Shown here one piece after another: positions 18,710 through 26,791 of a stretch of 64,000 nt of DNA. The stretch lies in assembly GCF_021412625.1 (NCBI RefSeq), contig NZ_JAKCFI010000002.1, forward strand, positions 62,001 through 126,000, written 5' to 3'. Each line of letters begins with the position of its first letter. Within the stretch, counting starts at the first letter, position 1. The stretch comes from Myxococcus stipitatus. GTDB taxonomy: Bacteria > Myxococcota > Myxococcia > Myxococcales > Myxococcaceae. The translations under genes and the position numbers were made by a program. The notes beneath the pieces are model-generated. The model searched no databases and was not told where the DNA came from. It was given only the letters and a program-made list of their open reading frames with translations.

Positions 18710-19864
18710 TCAAGAGTGCGGGTCCGAGTCGTCCGCGGGCGGGTCCGGGACGGGCTCGCCGTCCGCGTCCGCCAGCAGCAGGGCCTTCACCTTGGCGAGG
18801 CTCTCGCGGGTGCGGTCGACGAAGGCGCTCTGCGAGCCGATGCGCTCGGCCGTCTCCAGCGTGCGCTCGTAGATGTTGATGGACTTGGTGAGCAGCACGC
18901 GGATCTTCTTGCGCAGCTCCTGGCGGTACACCTGGGCCTCCTCGGCGTCGAGCTCCGAGGGCGCCGGCGAGTTCACCATGTGGTGGTAGAGGTCCTCGTA
19001 CATGGCGCCAATCTGCGAGCCCGCGGCGGTGGCCCAGTAGCCGTTGCCCACGCGGATGGAGCGCAGGTAGTGGCCCTGCGCCGACAGCAGGAGCTCCGCC
19101 TTGTAGTTGAGGTCCTGGGCGAGCTTGTCCGCGCCCTGGGCGGGGTCCAGCTTCACGCCCTCGTAGTGGAGCCGGTACAGCTCCCCGACGAAGAAGTGCG
19201 CCTGGGCGGGGAAGTAGTCGTCCACCTCGTCCTTGTCCGCGAGCGACTCGTAGGTGGCCAGCGCCTTGCGCAGCGTGGCCTCGGCGGTGTCGGTGCGGCC
19301 GGCCTCCAGCTCGCAGATGCCCTGCTGCACCTGCGCCTCGATGCGGCGATTGACGGGGATGTCCCGCCGGGCGGCCACCGTGGCCAGCAGCTTCACGGCC
19401 TCGTCGTAGCGCTCCAGGTGGTACTGCGTCTCCGCGACTCGGAAGGCCGCGTCGAGCGCGTCGCCCTGGCCCTTCTCCGCGTCCGCCAGTTCGGAGAAGC
19501 GGTGCCACGCCTCCTCCCACTCCTTGAGGCGCTGGTGGGACAGCCCCGCGTTGTAGAGGGCCGCGCGGCGGTGGCCGCTGTCCGGGTGGAAGTCCGCGAG
19601 GCGGCCGAAGTAGCGCGCCGCCTGCTTGAAGTCGTTCTCCGCGAAGAAGGAGGTGCCCGCGGCGAACAGCTCCTCGTCGTTGAGCTTGTCCAGCTCCAGG
19701 TCCGCCGTCACCGTCACCGCGTCGAACTGGATCTCCTGCGAGGCGGGAGGGGCGTCCGCCCGGGCCGCCGCGCCCGTCGTGCGACACGCGGAGGCGAAGA
19801 GCCCCAGCGCCACCACCCAGAACCACCGGCTGACCGACCTGTACGTCCGCTCGTGCCGCGTCAC
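18710..19864 (-). CDS. TPR-containing probable lipoprotein
   Basis: 384 residues from a GTG at 19864, chosen because GGAGG lies 9 bp upstream and a signal sequence follows (WFWVVALGLFASAC, lipobox-like ASAC). The mature part is helical with TPR-like repeats (LFAAGTSFFAENDFKQAARYF; ALYNAGLSHQRLKEWEEAW; FRVAETQYHLERYDEAVKLL; QQGICELEAGRTDTAEATLR). The C-terminal third is helical without clear repeats and ends in an acidic Pro-rich tail. It is probably a periplasmic scaffold attached to the membrane. It follows the two ArsA-like ATPase genes on the same strand after a 143-bp gap, so cotranscription is not certain. No specific function can be assigned. Confidence 0.8.
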   Translation of the reverse strand: MTRHERTYRSVSRWFWVVALGLFASACRTTGAAARADAPPASQEIQFDAVTVTADLELDKLNDEELFAAGTSFFAENDFKQAARYFGRLADFHPDSGHRRAALYNAGLSHQRLKEWEEAWHRFSELADAEKGQGDALDAAFRVAETQYHLERYDEAVKLLATVAARRDIPVNRRIEAQVQQGICELEAGRTDTAEATLRKALATYESLADKDEVDDYFPAQAHFFVGELYRLHYEGVKLDPAQGADKLAQDLNYKAELLLSAQGHYLRSIRVGNGYWATAAGSQIGAMYEDLYHHMVNSPAPSELDAEEAQVYRQELRKKIRVLLTKSINIYERTLETAERIGSQSAFVDRTRESLAKVKALLLADADGEPVPDPPADDSDPHS

Positions 19865-20007
19865 GGAATGCGTCCTCCTGGAGCTACCGCCCACCGGACA
19901 ACGCGGTGACCCGCCGGGTTCCCACGGTCCGCGAGGGGTGCCCCCCAGTCTAATGCGCCGCACCTCCTCCCGCCGCCCCGGCCCGTCGCCTGGCGGCCGG
20001 CCGGGCC

Positions 20008-21120
20008 TCAGAAGGTGTCGTCCCCGAGCAGGTACCGCCCCGTCTTCCACAGGCTGGCGATGTCGTGGACATCCAGCGAGAAGCGGGGAACCTGGATGAG
20101 GGGGATGCCCGGGCAGGCGGCCTGGAGCTGGGCGATTCCCTGGCGGTCCTGCTCCGCGAGGAGCTTCAGCTCGCCGAGCGTCTCTTCCACCTTGGCGCGG
20201 CGGCCCGGCGCGAGCGCGGCGGCGTCCGCCCACATGTCCTCGGAGGGCAGGGGGTGGACGCGGTTGACGACCAGGGCCACGACCTCCATGCGGTGCTGCT
20301 TGAGCAAGGTGTTGAAGTGGATGGCCTCGTCCATGCGCTCCGGGTGGGGGCTCGTCACCAGCACGAAGCCGGTGGACGCGTCCTCCAGCAGCGCCCTCAC
20401 GCCCCGGGCTCGCTCGCGGAAGCCCTCGTTCATGCCGGACAGCGACAGCATGAAGCTGGAGAGCTCCTGTAGCATTTCCGTGCCGGTGAACTTGGACAGG
20501 CCGCGCAGGACGTAGCCGCTCTTGTTGAAGAAGGACAGGCCGAGCTTGCCCGCCTTCATCGCGGGGGCGAGCAGCCACCGGGCGGCCTCGTTGTCGAGGA
20601 AGTCGAGCACGCGGTTGGGCGCGTCGAGGAAGTCCAGGGCGTGCGCGGTGGGGGGCGTGTCGAGGACGACGAGCTGGTACTCGCCGCGCCGGCGCAGCTC
20701 CCACACCTTCTCCATGGCGATGTACTCCTGGCTGCCGGCCAGGGCGGTGGAGAGCGACTGGTAGAAGCGGTTGGCGAGGATGCGCTCGCGCTGGTCCGGG
20801 GGCGCGACGCGGGTGATGAGGTCGTCCCACGTCTGCTTCATGTCCAGCATCATCGCGTGCAGGGCGGCGCGGGGCTCGACGCCCAGCGGCTCCAGCGCGG
20901 AGGCCGGCACGCGCGTCTCCGCGTTGCCCAGGGCGGACAGGCCCAGCGAATTGGCCAGCCGCTTCGCCGGGTCGATGGTGCACACCAGGCTCGAGCGGCC
21001 CTCCACCGCCGCGCGCAGCGCCAGCGTGGCGGCCACCGTCGTCTTGCCCACGCCGCCGGAGCCGACGCAGATGAGGACGCGCTTCTTGGCGAGCGCGGGA
21101 CCGAGCGCCGTCGTGCTCAC
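20008..21120 (-). CDS. ArsA/Get3-like ATPase, second of a pair
   Basis: 370 residues. Deviant Walker A of the ArsA type (CVGSGGVGKTTVAATLALRA), a switch I-like TIDPAKRLANSLGL and LDTPPTAHALDFLD, which matches the ArsA signature DTAPTGHTLRLL. The C-terminal half holds the helical region and a VVNRVHP strand. ArsA/Get3 ATPases drive either arsenite efflux or delivery of tail-anchored membrane proteins; no arsenite pump gene is nearby, so a targeting role is the better guess. Start GTG overlaps the stop of the upstream ArsA-like gene by 4 bp (GTGA), a sign of tight coupling and equal synthesis. Confidence 0.9.
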   Translation of the reverse strand: MSTTALGPALAKKRVLICVGSGGVGKTTVAATLALRAAVEGRSSLVCTIDPAKRLANSLGLSALGNAETRVPASALEPLGVEPRAALHAMMLDMKQTWDDLITRVAPPDQRERILANRFYQSLSTALAGSQEYIAMEKVWELRRRGEYQLVVLDTPPTAHALDFLDAPNRVLDFLDNEAARWLLAPAMKAGKLGLSFFNKSGYVLRGLSKFTGTEMLQELSSFMLSLSGMNEGFRERARGVRALLEDASTGFVLVTSPHPERMDEAIHFNTLLKQHRMEVVALVVNRVHPLPSEDMWADAAALAPGRRAKVEETLGELKLLAEQDRQGIAQLQAACPGIPLIQVPRFSLDVHDIASLWKTGRYLLGDDTF

Positions 21121-22031
21121 TTCGCCCCCATCACGAGAGTCTCGAGGTGGCCCATGACCTGCTGGATGGCCTCTCGCCCGAAGGTGGGCAGGAAGAGCCG
21201 GGGCACGTTGACCACCGGCACGTGGAGGTTTCGCTCGAGCTTGGTGCCCGCCAGCACCGTCAGCGCCGCGCGGTCCCGGTGCGCCTGGGCCACCTCGCGC
21301 AGCCGCGCGTGGTCGCCGAGCGCCTCCAGGTCGCCTTCCGTGAAGCGCTCCGGGATGGCCTGGTTGAGCACCGCGGCGTGGGTGCGGACGCGGACCCGGT
21401 CCGTGAGCGCCGCGTGCAGCTCCAGCGCCTCGTTCACCGGCATCTCCTCCGGCAGCGCCACCAGCACCGCCGCCGTCACCGCCGGGTCCACCAGCAGGTC
21501 GCGCATCTTCTGGGCCTCGCGCGACAGGGGGCCGGGCGGCACCGTCTCCACCAGCACCTGCGGCACGCTCAGGAAGGAGATGGCGTGGCCGGTGGCGGGC
21601 GCGTCCAGCACCACCGTGTCGAAGCGCCAGCGTCCGTCCGGCAGCTTCTCCTGGAGGTGGAACATGATCTTCCCGAGCAGCACCAGCTCCTGAAGGGAAG
21701 GGATGAAGCGCAGGAAGTAGCGCGCCAGCCGGTTCTCGAAGACCGTCTTGTAGAGGGCCTCGAAGCGCAGGACCATGAGCCCGTACTCGCGCATGGCCTC
21801 CTGGGGGCGCACGTCCACCGCCCACAGGTTCTCCTCCAGGAGCGTGACTTCCGGCCCGGCCGCGGGGTGCTCCAGGAAGCGGCTGATGCGCTCCTGCGTG
21901 TTCACCTCGCACACCAGCGTCCGCCGCCCCGCGCGCGCCGAGCGCAAAGCCAGGGCCGCGGCGACGGTGCTCTTGCCCACGCCGCCCTTTCCGGAGACGA
22001 CCCACAACCGCTTGTCCAGAAGCCCAGCCAT
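21117..22031 (-). CDS. ArsA/Get3-like ATPase, first of a pair, altered switch I
   Basis: 304 residues. The P-loop is complete with the signature Lys (VVSGKGGVGKSTVAAALAL) and the LDAPATGHAISFLS motif is present. The switch I segment, normally DPA, reads CEVNTQERISRF, so this partner may bind nucleotide without normal hydrolysis. It is shorter than the downstream partner. Start ATG 22031 is placed just before the P-loop as in the family; no clear ribosome-binding site is seen and the frame is open to 22157. The 4-bp overlap with the second ATPase suggests they form a heterodimer. Confidence 0.87.
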   Translation of the reverse strand: MAGLLDKRLWVVSGKGGVGKSTVAAALALRSARAGRRTLVCEVNTQERISRFLEHPAAGPEVTLLEENLWAVDVRPQEAMREYGLMVLRFEALYKTVFENRLARYFLRFIPSLQELVLLGKIMFHLQEKLPDGRWRFDTVVLDAPATGHAISFLSVPQVLVETVPPGPLSREAQKMRDLLVDPAVTAAVLVALPEEMPVNEALELHAALTDRVRVRTHAAVLNQAIPERFTEGDLEALGDHARLREVAQAHRDRAALTVLAGTKLERNLHVPVVNVPRLFLPTFGREAIQQVMGHLETLVMGAK

Positions 22032-22190
22032 AAGCGAGCGGCGAACCGTAGGAATCGTCTCTCCAGGAGTCAACGCGTTTGGCCTCGGTCGGGTACCCAG
22101 CTTGACACGCCGCGTCGCCCCCTCGCAGAGTGCGGCGTCTTTTTCCCGACGTCCCACCGCCCCAGGGCGGCCGGCGGGTAAGGTCCCCCC

Positions 22191-22502
22191 ATGCTCAAGA
22201 ACAACCCGGTGATGAAGAAGCTCGTGGAGACGGGCGAGGAGCGCGTCGGCAAGCTGGCGCAGCAGCTCCTGTCGAACGAGAAGTTCGTGGCGGCGGTGCA
22301 GACGCTCGTGTCGAGCTCGCTGGCGGCGAAGGGCACGCTGGACACGGCGCTGCGCACGGCGCTGTCGGCCATGAACCTGCCGTCCACGGCGGACGTGGAG
22401 CAGCTGCGCTCGAAGGTGGACGACCTGGAGCGGCTGCTCACCGCGGTGGAGGGCAAGGTGGACACGCTGGTGGCGGCGAAGTCCCAGTCGTCCAAGAAGT
22501 AG
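22191..22502 (+). CDS. Small coiled-coil protein, phasin-like
   Basis: 103 residues, all helical by eye. An amphipathic N-terminal part (KKLVETGEERVGKLAQQLLS) is followed by NLPSTADVEQLRSKVDDLER and a Lys-rich end. The segment Pro-Ser-x-x-x-Val-x-x-Leu followed by a heptad coiled coil is the pattern in phasin-type proteins that coat polyhydroxyalkanoate granules. The gene lies 14 bp before a ParA-type ATPase gene and close to a PhaR-like regulator, which supports a granule link. On its own it could be any small coiled-coil protein. Confidence 0.65.
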   Translation: MLKNNPVMKKLVETGEERVGKLAQQLLSNEKFVAAVQTLVSSSLAAKGTLDTALRTALSAMNLPSTADVEQLRSKVDDLERLLTAVEGKVDTLVAAKSQSSKK

Positions 22503-22516
22503 GCCTCGCCCGGGCC

Positions 22517-23320
22517 ATGCGGCGCATCGCGTTCATCAACGAGAAGGGCGGCACCTGCAAGACGACGCTGGCGGTGAACACCGCCGCGTGGCTCGCGCGT
22601 GAGCGGGGCCTGCGCGTGCTGCTGGTGGACCTGGACACGCAGGGCCACGCCAGCAAGGCCCTGGGCCTGGACGTGCGCTCGCTGCCGCGCAACGTCTTCC
22701 ACCTGCTGACGGACGCGGCGGTGCGCCTGGAGGACGTGGCGCGGCCGTCCGCCGTGCCGGGCCTGGACGTGGTGCCCGCGTACAAGGAGATGGCGGACTT
22801 CCCCGTGGTGGTGGCGGCGGACGCGCGCCGGGCGCACCGGCTGGCGGACCGGCTCCAGGTGGCCCGGGAGGCGGGCTACGACGCGGTGGTGTTCGACTCG
22901 CCGCCGTCCATGGGGCTCACCACGCGCAACATCCTGGTGGCGGCCACGGAGGTGGTGGTGCCCGTGGCGCTGACGTACCTGGCGCTCGACGGCTGCGCGG
23001 AGGTGGCGGACACGGTGCGGCAGGTGGGGGAGGCGGAGGGCCGGCCCGACTTGGGCGTCACGAAGGTGGTGCCCACGCTCTACCGGAAGACGGCGCTGGC
23101 CACGGCCATCCTCGAGCGGTTGAGGGCCTACTTCCCGGACTCCCTGGCCACCACGCCCCTGGGCTACGACGTGAAGGTGGACGAGGCCCAGAGCCACGGG
23201 AAGACCATCTGGGAGTACGCGCCTTCCAGCCGGGGCGCCCGCATGCTGGCGGCCATCGCGGCGGAGATTCACGGTGGGCCCGCTCCCAGGAGACGGAAGC
23301 GGGCGCCGCGCGAAGGCTGA
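22517..23320 (+). CDS. ParA/MinD-family ATPase
   Basis: 267 residues. Deviant Walker A EKGGTCKTTLAVNTA, the VDLDTQGHASKALG motif and Walker B FDSPPSMGLTTRN mark a ParA-type positioning ATPase. A Lys/Arg-rich tail (RRRKRAPREG) may bind DNA nonspecifically. No parB gene or visible parS-like repeat is nearby, so chromosome partition is unlikely. Genes for orphan ParA proteins often sit beside the gene for the cargo or its adaptor; here the upstream neighbour is a phasin-like protein and the converging gene encodes a PhaR-like regulator. It probably shares a transcript with the upstream gene. Confidence 0.9.
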   Translation: MRRIAFINEKGGTCKTTLAVNTAAWLARERGLRVLLVDLDTQGHASKALGLDVRSLPRNVFHLLTDAAVRLEDVARPSAVPGLDVVPAYKEMADFPVVVAADARRAHRLADRLQVAREAGYDAVVFDSPPSMGLTTRNILVAATEVVVPVALTYLALDGCAEVADTVRQVGEAEGRPDLGVTKVVPTLYRKTALATAILERLRAYFPDSLATTPLGYDVKVDEAQSHGKTIWEYAPSSRGARMLAAIAAEIHGGPAPRRRKRAPREG

Positions 23321-23324
23321 GCCG

Positions 23325-23978
23325 CTACTCCTTCTTCGACTGCTCGAGCTGCTCGAGCTTCTTCTCCAGCTCCTCGAGCCGCTGGGTGAGCGACTGCATG
23401 TCGCGGCCCAGGGCGGGGAGGTTGCCGGTCAGGTTCTCGACGACGTGCTTGACGCGCTCGTCGATCTTCCGCTGCCAGTCCTCGAACGCGCGCTGGCTGG
23501 CCTTGAGCAGGTCGGCGGGGGACAGCCCCCCGGCGGCGGCCGCGGAGTCGACGGTCTGCGGGGGCTCCTCGGCGGCGGGGCCCGCGGGCTTCACGCTGCC
23601 GTCCTCGCGGCGCAGCAGCTTGTCCAGGCGAGACTCCGCCTCCTCGCGGATGGAGGCGACGCGGGGGCTGACCTCCTTCTGGATGAAGCCGGAGATGGAC
23701 TCGCCGGGGTGGCGGATGATTTCCCGCAGCACCGACAGCGGCATCTGGTTCTTCTTCTTCTCTTCCTCGAAGATGATCTGCGCGAGCGTGACCGAGGTCA
23801 GGTCTTCTTTCGTGCGGTTGTCGACAATCCGCACCTCGGTGCCCTCCTTGATCATCGCGGCGATTTCATCGAGCGTCACGTACCGGCTCTCGACCGTGTC
23901 GTAGAGCTTCCGGTTCGTGTAGCGCTTGATGATCTTCGGCTCCTTGCTCGGAGCGCCTGCTTGCTCGGCCTCGCTCAT
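23325..23978 (-). CDS. PhaR-like polyhydroxyalkanoate synthesis regulator
   Basis: 217 residues. The N-terminal domain is a clear PHB/PHA accumulation regulator DNA-binding domain: IIKRYTNRKLYDTVESRYV, then DEIAAMIKEG, VRIVDNRTKEDLTSVTLAQI and FEEE. A linker rich in Pro and Ala follows, and the C-terminus is a strong coiled coil (LTQRLEELEKKLEQLEQ). PhaR proteins repress phasin genes and leave DNA to bind granules when polymer accumulates. ATG 23978 follows GGAGAG. The gene converges with parA-like, the two stop codons being only 4 bp apart, so the three genes form a compact set. No polymer synthase gene is in the window. Confidence 0.87.
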   Translation of the reverse strand: MSEAEQAGAPSKEPKIIKRYTNRKLYDTVESRYVTLDEIAAMIKEGTEVRIVDNRTKEDLTSVTLAQIIFEEEKKKNQMPLSVLREIIRHPGESISGFIQKEVSPRVASIREEAESRLDKLLRREDGSVKPAGPAAEEPPQTVDSAAAAGGLSPADLLKASQRAFEDWQRKIDERVKHVVENLTGNLPALGRDMQSLTQRLEELEKKLEQLEQSKKE

Positions 23979-24115
23979 TGGTCTCTCCGCCCCTTTTGGG
24001 CTCGACTCCAACGCCGGATTTCACGCCTGAGTCTCGCAGGGGCGAACCTCGTACCACTGGGGTTGGAGGCGAGCAAGCAGCGAGAACCCGGTTCGCCGTG
24101 CCCGCCCGGTGGTCC

Positions 24116-24121
24116 TATACT
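24116..24121 (+). promoter_or_regulatory. Candidate -10 element upstream of the zinc-ribbon gene
   Basis: TATACT stands out in GC-rich DNA 25 bases before the start codon of the zinc-ribbon gene. The -35 region is weak (TTCGCC at an 18-base spacing), so this is a tentative vegetative promoter giving a short leader. Confidence 0.35.
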
Positions 24122-24145
24122 CGCGCACGCCCAGGCCAGCTCTGA

Positions 24146-26785
24146 ATGATAGTCAAGTGCGCGCGGTGCCAGACGCGGTTCAAGATCCCCGACGAGAAGG
24201 TGACCGACAAGGGGGTCAAGGTCCGCTGCACCAAATGTCAGAACACGTTCCGCGTCACCCGTGAACAGAGCGGGGAGGACGCCGGTGCGTCCCCGCCTCC
24301 CCCTCCGGCCACCCAGGCCGACCCCTTCGCCGGCTTCGGGGTCGCGCCGGACCCGAAGCACGTGGAAATCACGCGCCCGGGCTACTTCGCGCTGGGGGTC
24401 GAGGCGACCAAAGGCGCCACCTCGAATGACGCCTCGCGTCCATGGAACAGCATGGACGGCAGCCTCGACACCGAGGATGGCGTCTTCCGGGAGCCCACCC
24501 GCATCGGGCCGTTGCCGCTGCCCCAATCCGCCCAGGTGGGTGGCGCCGTGCCGCTCCCCGCGCCGCCTGGCGCGGTGCGTGAACCAGTGGACACTTCCCC
24601 TGGCCTGTACGGTGGCGCGGTTCCGCCCGAGCATGACGCGCCGCGGGGCGACGGGGGCGCCGTGCCGCTGCCAGGGGCCGCGCCCTTGCCTGGAGCGGTC
24701 TCGTCCGCGCGTCCCCCGCCAGGGCCGGGCGTGGCGGGCCCCCGCGTCGCGCCACCGCCGGGCCCGGGGGGCGTCGGGCCTCCGGCGGGCCCTGGAGGCG
24801 CGGGAGCTCGTCCCGTGCCTGCGGGCCCCGACAATGCTGGGGGGCGTCTTGCGCCTCCTCCGGCCCCTGGTGTCGCGGGAGTTCGTCCCGTGCCTCCTCC
24901 TCCGGGCCCGGGGGGCGCCGGGCCTCCGGCGGGCCCGGGCATCGGGGGGGCTCGTCCCGTGCCGCCCCCATCGCCTCCCGTCCCCGTGCCGGGAGACGAC
25001 CCGTTCGCGGAGTTCATGTCCGGGCCTCCTCCCGGAGGGGCTTCGCCGCTCCCTGGGCTGGACGACTTGCCGGCCCCACTGGGGGCTCCGCCCGCGGCGG
25101 CTCCTGCGCGGACGGCACCGCGTCCGCCAGCCCCGCCCGCCAGGGAGTCGTCCGGCTCCTTCGACGACGCGACGTCGGCGGGGGCGCCTTCCCTGGGAGG
25201 CGAAGAAGCGGACCCGTTCGGCTCCATCGACATCGATGACGCGACGGTCACCGAGGCACGGCCCGCGCCCCTCGCGGCGCCCCCCTCGCGTGCTCCGGCC
25301 CCGGCGGGGGCGTTCGGGCTCGACGACCTGACGCTGCCCGGGAGGCCGCCGGTGGGCGCGTCGCCTCCCGCCGCCGCGCCCGAGGCGGACCCGTTCGGCT
25401 CCATCGACATCGATGACGCGACGGTGCCCGGGCATCCGCCGGCACCCGCGCCCGCGCGCGGAGTGGCCGAGTCGACGGGGTTCGCCCTCCCGGGGCGCCC
25501 GCTCCAAGGCGTCCCCGGGGCCTCGCCGCGTCAGGGCGCTGGCGCGGCGTCGGCACGACCTCCCACGGGACCCGCTCCCTCGGCGACGCGAGGAGGGCCC
25601 CCCGCGCCGGCCGGCACACCGCCTCCGAGCGCCCGCGCGCCCGGGGCCGTGGAGCCTTTCTCGCTCGACGCCGTGGCGCCCCCTGGCAAGCCCGCCACGT
25701 CGGGCCCCACGCCGCCGCCACTGGACGGCGCGGATCCGTTCGCCTCGCTCGACACCGTGGCGCCGCCCCCTGGCAAGCCCGCCACGTCGGGCCCCACGCC
25801 GCCGCCGCTGGGCGGCGCGGACCCGTTCGCCTCGCTCGACATCGACGACGCGACGGCCGCCGGGCAGCCACCCGCGGCGAGCGCGCCCGTTCCCGGGGCG
25901 CAGGACCTGTTCGACCTGTCGGGTGACCCCTTCGGCGAACACGCCGGGCTGCAGCCCACGGAGACCGGGCGCGCCGCCCTGCTGGGCACGTCCGCGCCGG
26001 ACGCGCCGGCGGATGGCTCGCTGCTGGGCGACGTCCCTCCCATGGATACGGGCCTCGGCGTCTCGCTCGGCCGCGTGGGCGGGGCTGGCCAGCGCGAGGT
26101 GCTGGACATGGAGTCGGGGTTGGCCGCGCCCTCCATCTCCGTGGCCAAGCCCACGGCGCGGCCCGAGGACGTGGGCATTCCCCAGGCCCGGCCTCCCAGC
26201 CGCGCGCGCAAGGCGACGGCGCTCGTGCTCAACCTCGTGGTGGCCGCGGTGCTGGTGGTGGGGCTGGGGGCGGTGGGGCTCACGTACGCGCGCGAGGGGC
26301 GGCTGGACCTGTCCGTGTTGGCCCCCGAGCAGTTGGAGGCGCTCTTCGTTCCCCCGCCCAAGCCGCTCGTCGCGGTGGACGTGTCCAATGGCCTGTACGA
26401 GACGCGCTCGGGGCGGCCCGTCTTCTACATCCGCGGCGAGGTGGAGAACCGCACCCGGGGGGCGACGCACGTGCGCGTGAAGGGGGCGCTGTTCGACGGC
26501 GCCCAGCGCGTGCGCGCCGCCGAGGGGCTCGCGGGCGCGGTGGCCACGCCGGAGGAGGTGCACGAGGTGGGCAACGCGGACGCCGCGACGGCCCTGCGCC
26601 AGCGCATGGACTCGGCGGCCATCGCCGTGGCCCCGGGGGCCCGGGCGCCCTTCCTGCTCGTGTTCCAGGAGTACCCGGCGGACCTCGGCGACTTCCGGCT
26701 CGAGGTGTCGGCGGAGCCCGCGCCGCCGCCCGCCAAGGCCGCGGAGCCCGCGCCCTCCCAGGTGGCGCCGGCGCCCACGGAGTGA
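24146..26785 (+). CDS. MJ0042-type zinc-ribbon protein with repeat-rich linker and one membrane span
   Basis: 879 residues. An N-terminal zinc ribbon (C5-x2-C8 and C28-x2-C31, VKVRCTKCQNTFRV) is followed by about 600 residues rich in Pro, Gly and Ala. The linker contains repeats of a short motif, ADPFGSIDIDDATV and variants such as ADPFASLD, which look like repeated binding peptides. A single membrane span lies near 692-715 (VLNLVVAAVLVVGLGAVGLT). The C-terminal domain (about 740-860) has the DUF3426-like pattern VFYIRGEVENRT and LVFQEYPADLGDFRLEV. The zinc ribbon and linker should face the cytoplasm and the C-terminal domain the periplasm. A scaffold linking cytoplasmic partners to the envelope is inference; M. 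xanthus gliding proteins share the zinc-ribbon/linker design. Confidence 0.85.
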   Translation: MIVKCARCQTRFKIPDEKVTDKGVKVRCTKCQNTFRVTREQSGEDAGASPPPPPATQADPFAGFGVAPDPKHVEITRPGYFALGVEATKGATSNDASRPWNSMDGSLDTEDGVFREPTRIGPLPLPQSAQVGGAVPLPAPPGAVREPVDTSPGLYGGAVPPEHDAPRGDGGAVPLPGAAPLPGAVSSARPPPGPGVAGPRVAPPPGPGGVGPPAGPGGAGARPVPAGPDNAGGRLAPPPAPGVAGVRPVPPPPGPGGAGPPAGPGIGGARPVPPPSPPVPVPGDDPFAEFMSGPPPGGASPLPGLDDLPAPLGAPPAAAPARTAPRPPAPPARESSGSFDDATSAGAPSLGGEEADPFGSIDIDDATVTEARPAPLAAPPSRAPAPAGAFGLDDLTLPGRPPVGASPPAAAPEADPFGSIDIDDATVPGHPPAPAPARGVAESTGFALPGRPLQGVPGASPRQGAGAASARPPTGPAPSATRGGPPAPAGTPPPSARAPGAVEPFSLDAVAPPGKPATSGPTPPPLDGADPFASLDTVAPPPGKPATSGPTPPPLGGADPFASLDIDDATAAGQPPAASAPVPGAQDLFDLSGDPFGEHAGLQPTETGRAALLGTSAPDAPADGSLLGDVPPMDTGLGVSLGRVGGAGQREVLDMESGLAAPSISVAKPTARPEDVGIPQARPPSRARKATALVLNLVVAAVLVVGLGAVGLTYAREGRLDLSVLAPEQLEALFVPPPKPLVAVDVSNGLYETRSGRPVFYIRGEVENRTRGATHVRVKGALFDGAQRVRAAEGLAGAVATPEEVHEVGNADAATALRQRMDSAAIAVAPGARAPFLLVFQEYPADLGDFRLEVSAEPAPPPAKAAEPAPSQVAPAPTE
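25208..25425 (+). repeat. Direct repeat encoding DPFGSIDIDDATV
   Basis: A 41-base identical stretch occurs at 25208-25248 and 25385-25425, both in frame within the zinc-ribbon gene. The distance of 177 bp (59 codons) points to an internal duplication of a peptide motif. Confidence 0.85.
25681..25840 (+). repeat. 87-bp tandem duplication in the zinc-ribbon gene
   Basis: Two near-identical 87-bp units (starting 25681 and 25768) encode PGKPATSGPTPPPL followed by a DPFASLD motif. The unit is a whole number of codons (29), so the frame is preserved. It is likely a recent slippage or recombination product. Confidence 0.8.
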
Positions 26786-26791
26786 GTCGTC

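Noticed and set aside
20008-22031. Arsenic resistance operon
   Set aside because: There is no arsB, arsR, arsC or arsD-like gene nearby and the Cys metal site of ArsA is not apparent.
22517-23320. Chromosome-partition parA
   Set aside because: No parB follows and no parS-like palindromes are visible; the neighbours point to another cargo.
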